Below are positions 17,042-27,177 of a stretch of DNA of 64,000 nt, piece by piece (position 1 is the first letter of the stretch; every line of letters starts with the position of its first letter). This stretch comes from Bradyrhizobium mercantei (GTDB taxonomy: Bacteria; Pseudomonadota; Alphaproteobacteria; Rhizobiales; Xanthobacteraceae). Made by a program: the position numbers and the translations under genes. A model generated the notes under the pieces. It had not been told where the DNA came from and did not search any database. It worked only from the letters and a program-made list of their open reading frames with translations. The stretch is taken from contig NZ_MKFI01000011.1 in assembly GCF_001982635.1 (NCBI RefSeq), positions 124,001 to 188,000 on the forward strand. The letters run 5' to 3'.

Positions 17042-18355
17042 TTGAAAAACGTCCTTTGCGCCGTTGCGGGCGCGGCTGCTCTTTTGATCTCTGCCCCCTC
17101 GATCGCCCAGACCACGCTGACGGTGGCGACCGTCAACAATGGCGACATGATCCGCATGCAGGGGCTCACCAGCGAATTCACCGCGAAGAACCCGGACATC
17201 ACCGTGAAATGGGTGACGCTCGAGGAGAACGTGCTGCGCCAGCGCGTCACCACCGACATCGCCACCAAGGGCGGTCAGTTCGACGTGCTCACCATCGGTA
17301 CCTATGAGGTGCCGATCTGGGCCAAGAAGAACTGGCTGGTGCCGCTCGACAAGCTCGGCGCCGATTACGACGTCAATGATTTGTTGCCGAAGATCAGGGA
17401 CGCGGTGTCGGTCGACGGCAAGCTCTATGCCGCGCCGTTCTACGGCGAGAGCTCGATGGTGATGTACCGCACCGACCTGTTCGACAAGGCCGGACTGAAG
17501 ATGCCGGACAGCCCGACCTGGGACTTCGTGGTCGACGCGGCGAAGAAGCTGACCGACAAGTCGGCCGGCGTCTACGGCATCTGCCTGCGCGGCAAGGCCG
17601 GCTGGGGCGAGAACATGGCGTTCCTGACCGCGATGGCCAATTCCTACGGCGCGCGCTGGTTCGACGAGAAGTGGGAGCCGCAGTTCAACTCGCCGGAATG
17701 GAAGAAGACGCTCACGACCTATGTCGACCTGATGAAGCAGGCCGGTCCTCCCGGCGCCTCTTCCAACGGCTTCAACGAGAACCTCGCGCTGTTCAACGCC
17801 GGCAAATGCGCGATGTGGATCGACGCCACGGTGGCGGCGTCCTTCGTGACCAACCCGGCGCAGTCCACGGTCGCCGGCAAGGTCGGCTTCGCGCTGGCGC
17901 CGAACACCGGCCTCGGCAAGAATGCCAACTGGCTGTGGGCGTGGAGTCTGGCGATCCCCGCGGGCTCGAAGAAGGTCGATGCGGCCGAGAAGTTCATCGC
18001 CTGGGCGACCAGCAAGGATTATTCCAAGCTCGTCGCGTCCAAGGAAGGCTGGTCCAACGTGCCTCCGGGAACACGGGCCTCGCTGTACCAGAATCCCGAG
18101 TATCTGAAGGCGGCGCCGTTCGCCAAGATGACCCTGGCCTCGATCGATGCGGCTGATCCGAGCCACCCGACCGTGAAGCCGGTGCCGTATGTCGGCGTGC
18201 AGTATGCGGCGATCCCTGAATTCCAGGGCATCGGCACCCAGGTGGGCCAGCAGTTCTCGGCCGCGCTGTCAGGCTCGACCACGGTCGATGCGGCGCTGTC
18301 AGCCGCGCAATCCGCGACCGAGCGCGAAATGAAGCGCGCGGGCTACATCAAGTAA
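17042..18355 (+). CDS. Polyol/sugar ABC transporter substrate-binding protein (SmoE-like)
   Basis: The 437-residue protein has a Sec signal peptide (about 1-22, ending SIAQ) and the family 1 extracellular solute-binding fold (TLTVATVNNGDMIRMQGL, FDVLTIGTYEVPIWAKKNW, LYAAPFYGESSMVMYRTDLF). The pattern is that of sorbitol/mannitol-binding SmoE/MtlE proteins of alphaproteobacteria. It captures the ligand in the periplasm for the two permeases and ATPase encoded next. The start is a TTG at 17042 with GGGAGGT 4 bases upstream, giving a complete signal peptide. Ligand (hexitol or pentitol) is not determined by sequence alone. Confidence 0.92.
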   Translation: MKNVLCAVAGAAALLISAPSIAQTTLTVATVNNGDMIRMQGLTSEFTAKNPDITVKWVTLEENVLRQRVTTDIATKGGQFDVLTIGTYEVPIWAKKNWLVPLDKLGADYDVNDLLPKIRDAVSVDGKLYAAPFYGESSMVMYRTDLFDKAGLKMPDSPTWDFVVDAAKKLTDKSAGVYGICLRGKAGWGENMAFLTAMANSYGARWFDEKWEPQFNSPEWKKTLTTYVDLMKQAGPPGASSNGFNENLALFNAGKCAMWIDATVAASFVTNPAQSTVAGKVGFALAPNTGLGKNANWLWAWSLAIPAGSKKVDAAEKFIAWATSKDYSKLVASKEGWSNVPPGTRASLYQNPEYLKAAPFAKMTLASIDAADPSHPTVKPVPYVGVQYAAIPEFQGIGTQVGQQFSAALSGSTTVDAALSAAQSATEREMKRAGYIK

Positions 18356-18371
18356 TCCACGCGATCCGATC

Positions 18372-18396
18372 GCCAGGGCGTGTCAAGCGCCCTGGC
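18372..18396 (+). terminator. Intercistronic hairpin 1 after the binding-protein gene
   Basis: GCCAGGGCG (18372-18380) and CGCCCTGGC (18388-18396) form a perfect 9-bp stem with a 7-base loop, 17 bp after the stop. There is no U run. Together with the next hairpin it probably stabilises the upstream message or reduces read-through, so that binding protein exceeds permease. Confidence 0.65.
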
Positions 18397-18432
18397 CGCC
18401 GACCAGCTTAGACCTCCCGAGCTGGATCACTC

Positions 18433-18470
18433 GCGACCATCCTGTCCCGCAGCGGGATGGTCGCTCCTTT
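18433..18470 (+). terminator. Intercistronic hairpin 2, partial terminator
   Basis: GCGACCATCC (18433-18442) pairs perfectly with GGATGGTCGC (18455-18464), followed by TCCTTT. This is closer to a Rho-independent terminator than hairpin 1 and stands 20 bp before the first permease gene. Confidence 0.65.
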
Positions 18471-18490
18471 CCGTAAAGAAGGAGGCGGGG

Positions 18491-19363
18491 ATGGCGACCC
18501 AGCAGACCCAACTGCTCGCACGCACACTGCTCACGCCGGCCGTGGCGCTGCTGTTCATCTGGATGATCGTTCCGCTGGCGCTCACGATCTACTTCGCAAC
18601 CCTGCACTATAATCTGCTCGATCCCGGCTCCGAATCCTTCGTCGGGCTGGAAAACTTCCGCTACTTCCTGACCGATCCCGCCTTCCTCGCCTCGCTGCAG
18701 AATACCCTGGTGCTGGTCGGCTCGGTGCTGGCGATCACGATCATCCTCGGCGTGCCGCTGGCGCTGCTGCTCGACCAGCAGGTGGTCGGGCTCTCGATCG
18801 TCCGGCTGATGGTGATCGCGCCGTTCTTCGTGATGCCGACGGTGAGCGCGCTGGTCTGGAAGAACCTGTTGATGCATCCGGTGTCCGGCCTGTTCGCCTG
18901 GATCGCGCATCTGTTCGGCCTGCCGGCGATCGACTGGTTCAACGACGCGCCGCTGTTCTCGGTGATCCTGATCATCTCCTGGCAATGGCTGCCGTTCGCG
19001 ACCCTGATCCTCCTGACCGCGCTGCAATCGCTCGACGAGGAGCAGAAGGAGGCGGCCGAGATGGACGGTGCGAGCGCGATCTCGACCTTCATCTACATCA
19101 CGCTGCCGCATCTGGCCCGCCCGATCACGGTGGTGATCCTGATCGAGACCATCTTCCTGCTCACGGTGTTCGCCGAGATCTTCGTCACCACAGGCGGCGG
19201 CCCCGGCCTGCAGACCACCAACATCGCCTTCCTGATCTATTCGCAGGCGCTGATCCAGTACGACGTCGGCAGCGCCTCGGCGGGCGGCCTGGTCGCGGTG
19301 GTGCTGGCCAACATCGTCGCCTTCTTCCTCGTTCGTATCGTCGGCCGGAATCTGGAGGCGTAA
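18491..19363 (+). CDS. Polyol ABC transporter permease (SmoF-like)
   Basis: This 290-residue inner-membrane protein has six hydrophobic segments and the MalF-type permease loop EEQKEAAEMDGASAISTFIYITLP, whose EAAxxDG motif contacts the ATPase. The ATG at 18491 is chosen over an open frame from 18380 because AAGGAGG stands 5 bases before it and the extension crosses the two hairpins. The next permease starts 4 bp after its stop. It forms the heterodimeric channel of the SmoEFGK-type importer. Confidence 0.92.
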   Translation: MATQQTQLLARTLLTPAVALLFIWMIVPLALTIYFATLHYNLLDPGSESFVGLENFRYFLTDPAFLASLQNTLVLVGSVLAITIILGVPLALLLDQQVVGLSIVRLMVIAPFFVMPTVSALVWKNLLMHPVSGLFAWIAHLFGLPAIDWFNDAPLFSVILIISWQWLPFATLILLTALQSLDEEQKEAAEMDGASAISTFIYITLPHLARPITVVILIETIFLLTVFAEIFVTTGGGPGLQTTNIAFLIYSQALIQYDVGSASAGGLVAVVLANIVAFFLVRIVGRNLEA

Positions 19364-19367
19364 CGTC

Positions 19368-20198
19368 ATGGCGCGGATGGTCACGACACAACGCAAGGTG
19401 ATCTCGACGGCGGCGGCCTGGCTGGTCGGCTTCCTGATCTTCTTCCCGATCCTCTGGATGGTGCTGGCGAGCTTCAAGACCGAGCTCGAGGCGTTCGCGA
19501 TCCCGCCGTCGTTCCTGTTCTTCCACTGGACCACGGAGAACTACGTCACGGTGCAGGAGCGCAGCGACTATTTCCACCATGCGCTCAACTCGATCATCAT
19601 CGCAGGGGGATCGACCTTGATCGCGATGCTGATCGCGATCCCTGCGGCATGGTCGATGGCGTTCTCGCCGACCAAGCGGACCAAGGACGTGCTGCTCTGG
19701 ATGCTGTCGACCAAGATGATGCCGCCGGTCGGCGTGCTGGTGCCGATCTACCTGATCTTCCGCAACTTCGGCCTGCTCGACACGCGAAGCGGCCTGATCT
19801 TCATCCTGTGCCTCGGCAACCTGCCGATCGTGATCTGGATGCTGTTCACCTATTTCAAGGAGATCCCGAAGGACATCCTCGAAGCGGCACGGATGGACGG
19901 CGCCACGATTGGCCGCGAGCTGATCTATGTGCTGACGCCGATGGCGGTGCCGGGGCTCGCCTCGACCATGCTGCTCAACCTGATCCTGGCGTGGAACGAG
20001 GCGTTCTGGACCCTCAATTTGTCGACGCTCGAGGCGGCGCCGCTCACCGTGTTCATCGCATCCTATTCGAGCCCGGAAGGATTGTTCTGGGCCAAATTGT
20101 CGGCGGCGTCGACGCTCGCGATCGCGCCCATTCTCGTGCTCGGCTGGTTCAGTCAGCGGCAGCTTGTCCGCGGCCTGACCTTCGGCGCGGTCAAGTAG
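19368..20198 (+). CDS. Polyol ABC transporter permease (SmoG-like)
   Basis: The 276-residue protein is the second permease of the importer. It shows six membrane segments beginning TAAAWLVGFLIFFPILWMVL, the MalG-type region GSTLIAMLIAIPAAWSMAFS, and the ATPase-contact loop IPKDILEAARMDGATIGREL. GGAGG at the end of the preceding gene serves as its ribosome site, with 4 bp between genes. The ATPase gene begins 15 bp after its stop. Confidence 0.92.
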   Translation: MARMVTTQRKVISTAAAWLVGFLIFFPILWMVLASFKTELEAFAIPPSFLFFHWTTENYVTVQERSDYFHHALNSIIIAGGSTLIAMLIAIPAAWSMAFSPTKRTKDVLLWMLSTKMMPPVGVLVPIYLIFRNFGLLDTRSGLIFILCLGNLPIVIWMLFTYFKEIPKDILEAARMDGATIGRELIYVLTPMAVPGLASTMLLNLILAWNEAFWTLNLSTLEAAPLTVFIASYSSPEGLFWAKLSAASTLAIAPILVLGWFSQRQLVRGLTFGAVK

Positions 20199-20213
20199 CA
20201 GAAAGGCTTTTCC

Positions 20214-21221
<1,008 letters not shown>

Positions 21222-21232
21222 GGAAGAAGAAA

Positions 21233-22006
21233 ATGTATCTCGAGAAATTCAGGCTCGGCGGCAAGACCGCCATCATCACCGGCGCGGGGCAGGGCATCGG
21301 GCTCGCCTGCGCCGAAGCGCTGGCCGAGGCCGGCGCCAAGGTCATCATCGGCGACCGCGACGCCAAAGTCGCCAATGATGCGCAGGCGGCGCTGAAGGCC
21401 AAGGGCTTCGACGCCGACATCGCGCTGATGGATGTGACGGATTCAGGCCGCGTCTCCGCGGTCGCCGACGAGCTGGTGCGCAAATACGGCAAGGTCGACA
21501 TCCTCGTCAACAATGCCGGCATCGCGCGCAGCGAGACACCGGCCGAGACCGTGACCGACGAGCACTGGCTCAACGTCATCGACGTCAATCTGAACGGCAC
21601 CTTCTGGTGCTGCCGCGCCTTCGGCAACCACATGCTGAAGGCGAAGTCCGGCACCATCGTCAATGTCGGCTCGATGTCCGGCTTCATCGTCAACAAGCCG
21701 CAGGAACAATGCTTCTACAACGCCTCCAAGGCCGCGGTGCATCATCTCACCAAATCGCTCGCCGCCGAATGGGGCGCGCGCGGGGTTCGCGTCAACGCGG
21801 TGGCGCCGACTTATATCGAGACCCCGCTGAACGCCTTCGTGAAGAACAGCCCCAGAATGTACGACGCCTGGATCGGTGGAACCCCGATGGCGCGGATGGG
21901 GCAGGTCGACGAGATCGCCTCCGTCGTGCTGTTCCTCGCCTCCGAGGCGGCCAGCCTGATGACCGGAAGCATCGTTCTGGTCGATGGCGGCTACACTTGC
22001 TGGTAG
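21233..22006 (+). CDS. SDR-family polyol dehydrogenase
   Basis: This 257-residue enzyme has the classical SDR motifs: TGAGQGIG (cofactor loop), Asp in IIGDRD favouring NAD+, NNAG, catalytic Ser in VGSMSG, and Tyr-x-x-x-Lys in YNASK. It ends with a VDGGYTCW tail common in polyol dehydrogenases. Within this operon it should oxidise the imported polyol to a ketose. A D-ribulokinase-like kinase follows, which points to ribitol or D-arabinitol to D-ribulose; sorbitol to fructose is the alternative given the PfkB kinase further down. Confidence 0.88.
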   Translation: MYLEKFRLGGKTAIITGAGQGIGLACAEALAEAGAKVIIGDRDAKVANDAQAALKAKGFDADIALMDVTDSGRVSAVADELVRKYGKVDILVNNAGIARSETPAETVTDEHWLNVIDVNLNGTFWCCRAFGNHMLKAKSGTIVNVGSMSGFIVNKPQEQCFYNASKAAVHHLTKSLAAEWGARGVRVNAVAPTYIETPLNAFVKNSPRMYDAWIGGTPMARMGQVDEIASVVLFLASEAASLMTGSIVLVDGGYTCW

Positions 22007-22033
22007 GCTTGCCCCGCAAATAACGGAGCGGTC

Positions 22034-23686
22034 ATGCGGCAGGCCTTTATTGGGGTGGACGTCGGGAGCACCAGCGCCCGGGCGGGTGTATTCGACGAGG
22101 CGGGGAAGCTATTGGGTTCTGCCCGCCATCCGATCCGGGTCTGGCATGAGCCCGGCGATATCGTCGAGCAATCGTCCGACGACATCTGGGCGGCCTGCGT
22201 CGCCTCCGTCCGCCATGCTATGCGCGAGGCGGCGGTTGCGCCCGAACAGGTCAAGGGTCTCGGCTTTGACGCAACCTGCTCGCTGGTCGTGCTCGACAAA
22301 GCGGGCCGGCCGCTCACCGTCAGTCCATCCGGCGATCCCGCGCGCAATGTCGTGGTCTGGATGGACCACCGCGCCATGGACGAAACTGAATTCGTCAACG
22401 CGACCGACGACCGGGTGCTGCGCTATGTCGGCGGCGCCATCTCGCCGGAGATGGAGATCCCGAAGATCCTCTGGCTGAAGCGGCATCTGCCCGCGACGTT
22501 CGAGGCCGCCGGGCACTTCTTCGATCTTGCCGATTATCTTTCGTTCCGCGCGTCGGGCTCGCTGGCGCGCTCGACCTGCACCGTCACCTGCAAATGGACC
22601 TATGTGGCGGGCGAGGGTGGCTGGAGCGAATCCTTCCTCAAACGCGTCGGCTTGGAGGCGCTCGCGGCCGATCGTTTTGGGCGCATCGGCACCGAGATCG
22701 TACCGCCGGGCTCGCCGCTCGGGCGCGGCCTATCCGAGGATGCCGCCCGCGATCTCGGCCTGCTGCCGGGAACCGCGGTCGGTGCCTCCTTGATCGATGC
22801 CCATGCCGGCGGCGTCGGTGCGATCGGCGGCCGCGACGGCTCGGGCGCCGAGGTCGATGTCTGCCAGCGGCTTGCCTACATCATGGGGACGTCGGCCTGC
22901 ATCATGGCGACCACCGTTGATCCCTGCTTCGTGCCCGGCGTCTGGGGCCCGTATTTCGAAGGCATGGTGCCGGGCTTCTGGCTCAACGAGGGCGGCCAGT
23001 CGGCGGCGGGTGCCGCGATCGACCATCTGCTCAAGTCGCATCCGGCGCATGCCGAGGTTTTGCTTGCTGCGAAGCGCGACGGCGTCGATGTCATCGAATA
23101 TCTCGAGAAGCGGATCCTGGCGCGCAGCGGCAATGCCGGCGCGGCCGCGCTGCTCGCGCGCAACGTTCACGTCCTGCCGGAATTCCTCGGCAACCGCTCG
23201 CCCTATGCCGATCCCGGCTCGCGCGCGGTGATCGCGGGGCTCGACCTCGACACCGACGTGTCGGCGCTGGAGCGGCTGTTCGTCGCCGGCCTGTGCGGAC
23301 TGGCCTACGGCCTTGCCGATGTCATCGAGGCCCTGCAGGCCCGTGGCGTCGATGGCAAGACCATCGTGATCGGCGGCGGTGCGAGCCGCAGCCCCTTGGT
23401 GCGCCAGATCATGGCCGACACCACCGGCTACACGGTGGCGCTGCCGCAGACCCAGGAGCCGGTGCTGCTCGGCGCCGCGATGCTGGGCGCGGTCGCGAGC
23501 GGCGCGCATCATTCGATCAATGCGGCGATGGCCGGCATGTCGGCGCTCGGGCGGCTGAGCGAGCCGACGCAGCCCGCGCTGGCCGATTTCCACCGCCAGA
23601 AGCGCGGCGTGCACAAGATGCTGCGTGCGCTCGATCGCGACAGCCGCGAGGCGATGAAACAGGCGCCCGGCGAGGCGCTGGGTTAA
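22034..23686 (+). CDS. FGGY-family pentulose kinase, D-ribulokinase-like
   Basis: The 550-residue kinase starts with the actin-fold phosphate loop FIGVDVGSTSARAGVFDEAG, has WMDHRAMDE (catalytic Asp region), the long DLADYLSFRASGS segment, DAHAGGVGAIGG, the MGTSACIM loop and IGGGASRSPLVRQIMAD of the second lobe. These fit the FGGY pentulose kinase group that includes D-ribulokinase. It would phosphorylate the ketose made by the adjacent SDR, feeding the pentose phosphate pathway. It is 27 bp after the dehydrogenase and 12 bp before the PfkB kinase. Confidence 0.88.
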   Translation: MRQAFIGVDVGSTSARAGVFDEAGKLLGSARHPIRVWHEPGDIVEQSSDDIWAACVASVRHAMREAAVAPEQVKGLGFDATCSLVVLDKAGRPLTVSPSGDPARNVVVWMDHRAMDETEFVNATDDRVLRYVGGAISPEMEIPKILWLKRHLPATFEAAGHFFDLADYLSFRASGSLARSTCTVTCKWTYVAGEGGWSESFLKRVGLEALAADRFGRIGTEIVPPGSPLGRGLSEDAARDLGLLPGTAVGASLIDAHAGGVGAIGGRDGSGAEVDVCQRLAYIMGTSACIMATTVDPCFVPGVWGPYFEGMVPGFWLNEGGQSAAGAAIDHLLKSHPAHAEVLLAAKRDGVDVIEYLEKRILARSGNAGAAALLARNVHVLPEFLGNRSPYADPGSRAVIAGLDLDTDVSALERLFVAGLCGLAYGLADVIEALQARGVDGKTIVIGGGASRSPLVRQIMADTTGYTVALPQTQEPVLLGAAMLGAVASGAHHSINAAMAGMSALGRLSEPTQPALADFHRQKRGVHKMLRALDRDSREAMKQAPGEALG

Positions 23687-23698
23687 GGTGTTTGCAAG

Positions 23699-24637
23699 AT
23701 GCTGCTGAGTTGCGGAGATGCGCTGATCGATTTCCTGCCGTCACGGACGGCGGATGGACGCGAGGCCATGACGCCTGCGGTCGGCGGCTCCTGCCTCAAC
23801 ATCGCGATCGGCAGCGCCCGGCTCGATATTCTCACCGGCTTTGTCGGCGGCATCGCGAACGACACGTTCGGCCGGATGATCGCCGATCATGCCGCGGCGT
23901 CCGGCGTCGATCTCAGCCGCGCGACGCGCAGCGACCGTCAGGCCACGCTCGCCTTTGCGCGGGTGACCGGCACCGAGACGCAATACGCCTTCTACGACGC
24001 CGACACGGCATCGCGGAACTGGACCTACCGGCGCGAGGCGATCGCGCTCGACGGCGTCACCTGCCTTCACACCGGATCGACCACGCTGGTGCACGACAAG
24101 GGCGCGGCCGAGACGCTGGCCTTCATCGAGGATGCGCGCCCGCATGTGACGATCGCGCTCGACCCGAACTGCCGGCCGAATCTGGTCAAGGACAAGGACG
24201 CCTATCGCGCGCGCATACTGGCGTTCTGCGCCAAGGCCGACATCGTGAAGATGTCCGACGTCGACTTCGCCTATCTGTTTGGCAACGAGGCCTATGCCGC
24301 ACGCGCCGGGGCGCTGTTGTCCGCCGGAGCATCGCTCGTCGTGATCACGCGAGGCAATGACGGCGCCGCTGCCTGGCACCAAAAGGCCGGACCGATCGAG
24401 GTCAAGGCGCCGGTGGTGAATGTCGTGGATACGATCGGTGCCGGCGACAGCTTTCAGGCGGCGCTGCTCGCGGCACTGCATCGGCTGGATCGAATCGCAC
24501 GGCCGCGGCTCGCAGACATCTCCACAGCCGAGCTTACCCGCGCGCTGTCCTTTGCCTGCACATGCGCCGCCTTCACCTGCACCCGCGCCGGCGCCGATCC
24601 GCCGCGTAGCCGGGAGTTGCCCGCCGACACCTGGTAA
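23699..24637 (+). CDS. PfkB-family carbohydrate kinase (fructokinase-like)
   Basis: The 312-residue protein has the PfkB features: N-terminal GG-type signature around GGSCLNIAIGSARL, substrate-binding DPNCRPNL, and the C-terminal anion-hole motif DTIGAGDSF with the catalytic Asp. Length and pattern fit fructokinase or 2-keto-3-deoxygluconate kinase. As the last gene of the polyol operon it probably phosphorylates fructose released from a hexitol, which would make the operon serve both hexitols and pentitols. The ATG lies 12 bp after the preceding stop. Confidence 0.88.
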   Translation: MLLSCGDALIDFLPSRTADGREAMTPAVGGSCLNIAIGSARLDILTGFVGGIANDTFGRMIADHAAASGVDLSRATRSDRQATLAFARVTGTETQYAFYDADTASRNWTYRREAIALDGVTCLHTGSTTLVHDKGAAETLAFIEDARPHVTIALDPNCRPNLVKDKDAYRARILAFCAKADIVKMSDVDFAYLFGNEAYAARAGALLSAGASLVVITRGNDGAAAWHQKAGPIEVKAPVVNVVDTIGAGDSFQAALLAALHRLDRIARPRLADISTAELTRALSFACTCAAFTCTRAGADPPRSRELPADTW

Positions 24638-24719
24638 GCCATGCGCGCGGGGCGATGGACTTGCCGCACGGGGCGCGGCACGATGCCGTCATCGAACACC
24701 GATGCGAGCGCGTGCCCGA

Positions 24720-26150
24720 ATGAGCGACGATCTGTGCCTGCTGTCAGCCGTTGAACTTCGCGCCCGGATCGCCCGCAAGGAGGTCTCTCCGGTCGAGATC
24801 ACCCAGGCGGTGCTGGCGCGCGCCGAGCGGCTGCAGCCCGAGCTGAACTGCTTCATCACGCTGTGCGGTGATGAGGCGATGGCGCAGGCGAAGGTCGCCG
24901 AGCAGCAGGTCATGGCCGGCGAGCCGCTCGGGCTGTTGCACGGCATCCCCTTCACCGTGAAGGACATCGTCAGCACCAAGGGCGTGCGGACGACCTTCGG
25001 CGCGGTGCCGTACAAGAACAATGTGCCCGACCATGATGCCGTGGCGGTGGCGCGGCTCCGTGCGCAGGGCGGAATATTGCTCGGCAAGACCACAACGCCG
25101 GAATTCGGCAGCAAGTGCCTGACCGACTCGCCGCTGTTCGGCCGCACCCGCAATGCCTGGAGCGCCGAACGTTCCAGCGGCGGCTCGAGCGGCGGCGCGG
25201 CGGTGGCGGTCGCGAGCGGCATCGCGCCGCTGGCGGTTGCGACCGACGGCGGCGGCTCGACCCGGATTCCCGCGGCCTGCAACGGCGTGGTCGGGATCAA
25301 GCAGAGCAACGGCGTGATCCCGCACAGCCAGGTGCAGGACGCCTTCGGCAATCAGACCTACGTCACGCCGACCACGCGCACCGTGGCGGACACGGCGCTG
25401 ATGATGCAGGCGATGGCCGGCGCGGATCCGTCCGATCCGTGGTCGATCGGCGTGCCGGTGCCTGACTATCTCGACCGCGCCGCGCCGCGCGGTGATCTCA
25501 GGGGCCGGCGGGTGCTGTTCTGCCTGTCGCCGCCGGGCCGCCCGGTGACCGCGGATGTCGCCGCCGCGTTCAAGGCGAGCCTCGATCGGCTGGCCGGCCT
25601 GGGTGCGGAACTCGAGGAATTTTCCGGCGAAGGTTTTGACATCGAGCCGATCTGGCGCGCCATCAATCACACGGTCTGGCGTACCCGTTTCGAGAAGCTC
25701 GCGGCCGACCATCCCGACGACCTCAGCCCAACCTTCCTGAAGCAGCTCGCGCTCGCCGCGAAGGTGAGTGGCGTCGACTACCAGCAGGCGATGTTCGATC
25801 GCACCGCGCTGTTCCGCCGGGTGCAGTCGCTGTTCGCGCACGGCGATCTGCTGGCGATGCCGACCCTGACCCGCACGGCGCTGCCGATCGACCAGGATCT
25901 GTTCGGCACCATCGAGATCGACGGGCAGCGTTTTGACAGCGTGCGGCCGCACTGGTTTCCCTGGACCATGCTGTTCAACATGACCGGGCATCCCGCGGTC
26001 AGCATCCCCGCTGGCTTCGGCCGCGACGGCCTGCCGATCGGGCTGCATCTGGTCGGCGGCTTCCGGGCCGATGCGGAACTCCTGCACGCCGCAGCACTGT
26101 TCGAGCAGGCGAGCGATCTGCTGGGGCGCTGGCCGGCGATCGCGTCGTGA
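24720..26150 (+). CDS. Amidase (amidase-signature family)
   Basis: The 476-residue enzyme has the Ser-cisSer-Lys triad: Lys in FTVKDIVSTKG, cis-Ser in the Gly/Ser-rich SSGGSSGGAAVAVASG, and nucleophile Ser in TDGGGSTRIPAA. Typical N-terminal text LRARIARKEVSPVEITQAVL is present. It hydrolyses an amide bond of unknown substrate in the cytoplasm. No good ribosome site precedes the ATG at 24720; an in-frame ATG at 24702 is an alternative. It stands 76 bp before a complete dipeptide-type ABC importer, which may supply its substrate. Confidence 0.9.
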   Translation: MSDDLCLLSAVELRARIARKEVSPVEITQAVLARAERLQPELNCFITLCGDEAMAQAKVAEQQVMAGEPLGLLHGIPFTVKDIVSTKGVRTTFGAVPYKNNVPDHDAVAVARLRAQGGILLGKTTTPEFGSKCLTDSPLFGRTRNAWSAERSSGGSSGGAAVAVASGIAPLAVATDGGGSTRIPAACNGVVGIKQSNGVIPHSQVQDAFGNQTYVTPTTRTVADTALMMQAMAGADPSDPWSIGVPVPDYLDRAAPRGDLRGRRVLFCLSPPGRPVTADVAAAFKASLDRLAGLGAELEEFSGEGFDIEPIWRAINHTVWRTRFEKLAADHPDDLSPTFLKQLALAAKVSGVDYQQAMFDRTALFRRVQSLFAHGDLLAMPTLTRTALPIDQDLFGTIEIDGQRFDSVRPHWFPWTMLFNMTGHPAVSIPAGFGRDGLPIGLHLVGGFRADAELLHAAALFEQASDLLGRWPAIAS

Positions 26151-26226
26151 ATGGCGCGGCGAAGGGCTTGCATTCGTTCGCGAACATGGTGAAACCTGCA
26201 GCCTGTTCCTCACGCGTCGAGCGGGC

Positions 26227-27177
26227 ATGAGCGTATTCTTCCTGCGGCGGATCCTGACCCTGGTGGCGACGCTGGTCGTCGCGTCGCTGATCATTTTCCT
26301 GGTGCTCGACGCGTTGCCCGGCAATGCCGCGCAGATGCTGATGGGCGCCGACGCCTCGCCCGACGCGGTGCGCGCGCTCACCGTCAAGCTCGGGCTCGAT
26401 CAGCCGCTCATGGTGCGCTACCTGCTCTGGCTCAAGGGCATGGCGGTCGGCGATCTCGGTAACAGCTACGTCTATGGCACACCGGTGGCCGGCCTGATCG
26501 CGGAGCGGCTGGTGCTGACCATCCCGCTCGCGATCATGTCGATGCTGATCACGGTGGTGCTGGCGCTCGCCGCCGGCATCTACACCGCGGCCAACCACAA
26601 CAAGCTCGGCGATGTCGGCGTGATGTCGCTGACGCAGATCGGCATCGCGCTGCCGAATTTCTGGTTCGCGATCCTTTTGATCCTGCTGTTCTCGGTGAAG
26701 CTGCAATTGCTGTCCGCCGGCGGGTTTGCCGGCTGGGACGACGGCATCTGGCCCGGCATCCGCTCGCTGCTGCTGCCGTCGATTTCGCTTGCCGTGGTGC
26801 AGGCCGCGATCCTCGCCCGCGTCACGCGCTCCGCGGTGCTCGAGGTGCTGCGCGAGGATTTCGTGCGGACCGCGCGCGCAAAGGGGCTCGGCAAGCACGA
26901 GGTGCTGTGGCGCCACGTGCTGCGTAATGCCATGATCCCGGTGATGACGGTCATGGGCCTGCAATTCGCCAATCTCCTGGCCGGCACCATCGTGATCGAG
27001 AACGTGTTCTATCTGCCGGGCCTGGGCCGTTTGATCTTCCAGTCGATCGCCAACCGCGACCTGATCGTGGTACGCAACTGCGTCATGCTGCTGGCGGCGA
27101 TGGTCGTGATCGTGAACTTCGTGGTCGATGTGCTGTATGCCTTCATCGATCCGCGCATCAAGGTGGCCAACCTGTGA
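26227..27177 (+). CDS. Dipeptide/oligopeptide-type ABC permease 1 (DppB-like)
   Basis: The 316-residue membrane protein begins MSVFFLRRILTLVATLVVAS, like DppB, with LDALPGNAAQML and the KLGLDQPLMVRYLLWLKGM periplasmic loop of this family. The EAA-type loop is REDFVRTARAKGLGKHEVLW, and it ends VVDVLYAFIDPRIKV. It forms one half of the channel. The second permease starts at a GTG overlapping its stop (GTGA). The frame is open further upstream, but those residues lie inside the amidase end and its spacer. Confidence 0.93.
   Translation: MSVFFLRRILTLVATLVVASLIIFLVLDALPGNAAQMLMGADASPDAVRALTVKLGLDQPLMVRYLLWLKGMAVGDLGNSYVYGTPVAGLIAERLVLTIPLAIMSMLITVVLALAAGIYTAANHNKLGDVGVMSLTQIGIALPNFWFAILLILLFSVKLQLLSAGGFAGWDDGIWPGIRSLLLPSISLAVVQAAILARVTRSAVLEVLREDFVRTARAKGLGKHEVLWRHVLRNAMIPVMTVMGLQFANLLAGTIVIENVFYLPGLGRLIFQSIANRDLIVVRNCVMLLAAMVVIVNFVVDVLYAFIDPRIKVANL

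Noticed and set aside
27174..27177. Possible frameshift between the two permeases
   Set aside because: GTGA overlap with complete proteins on both sides is a normal operon junction.
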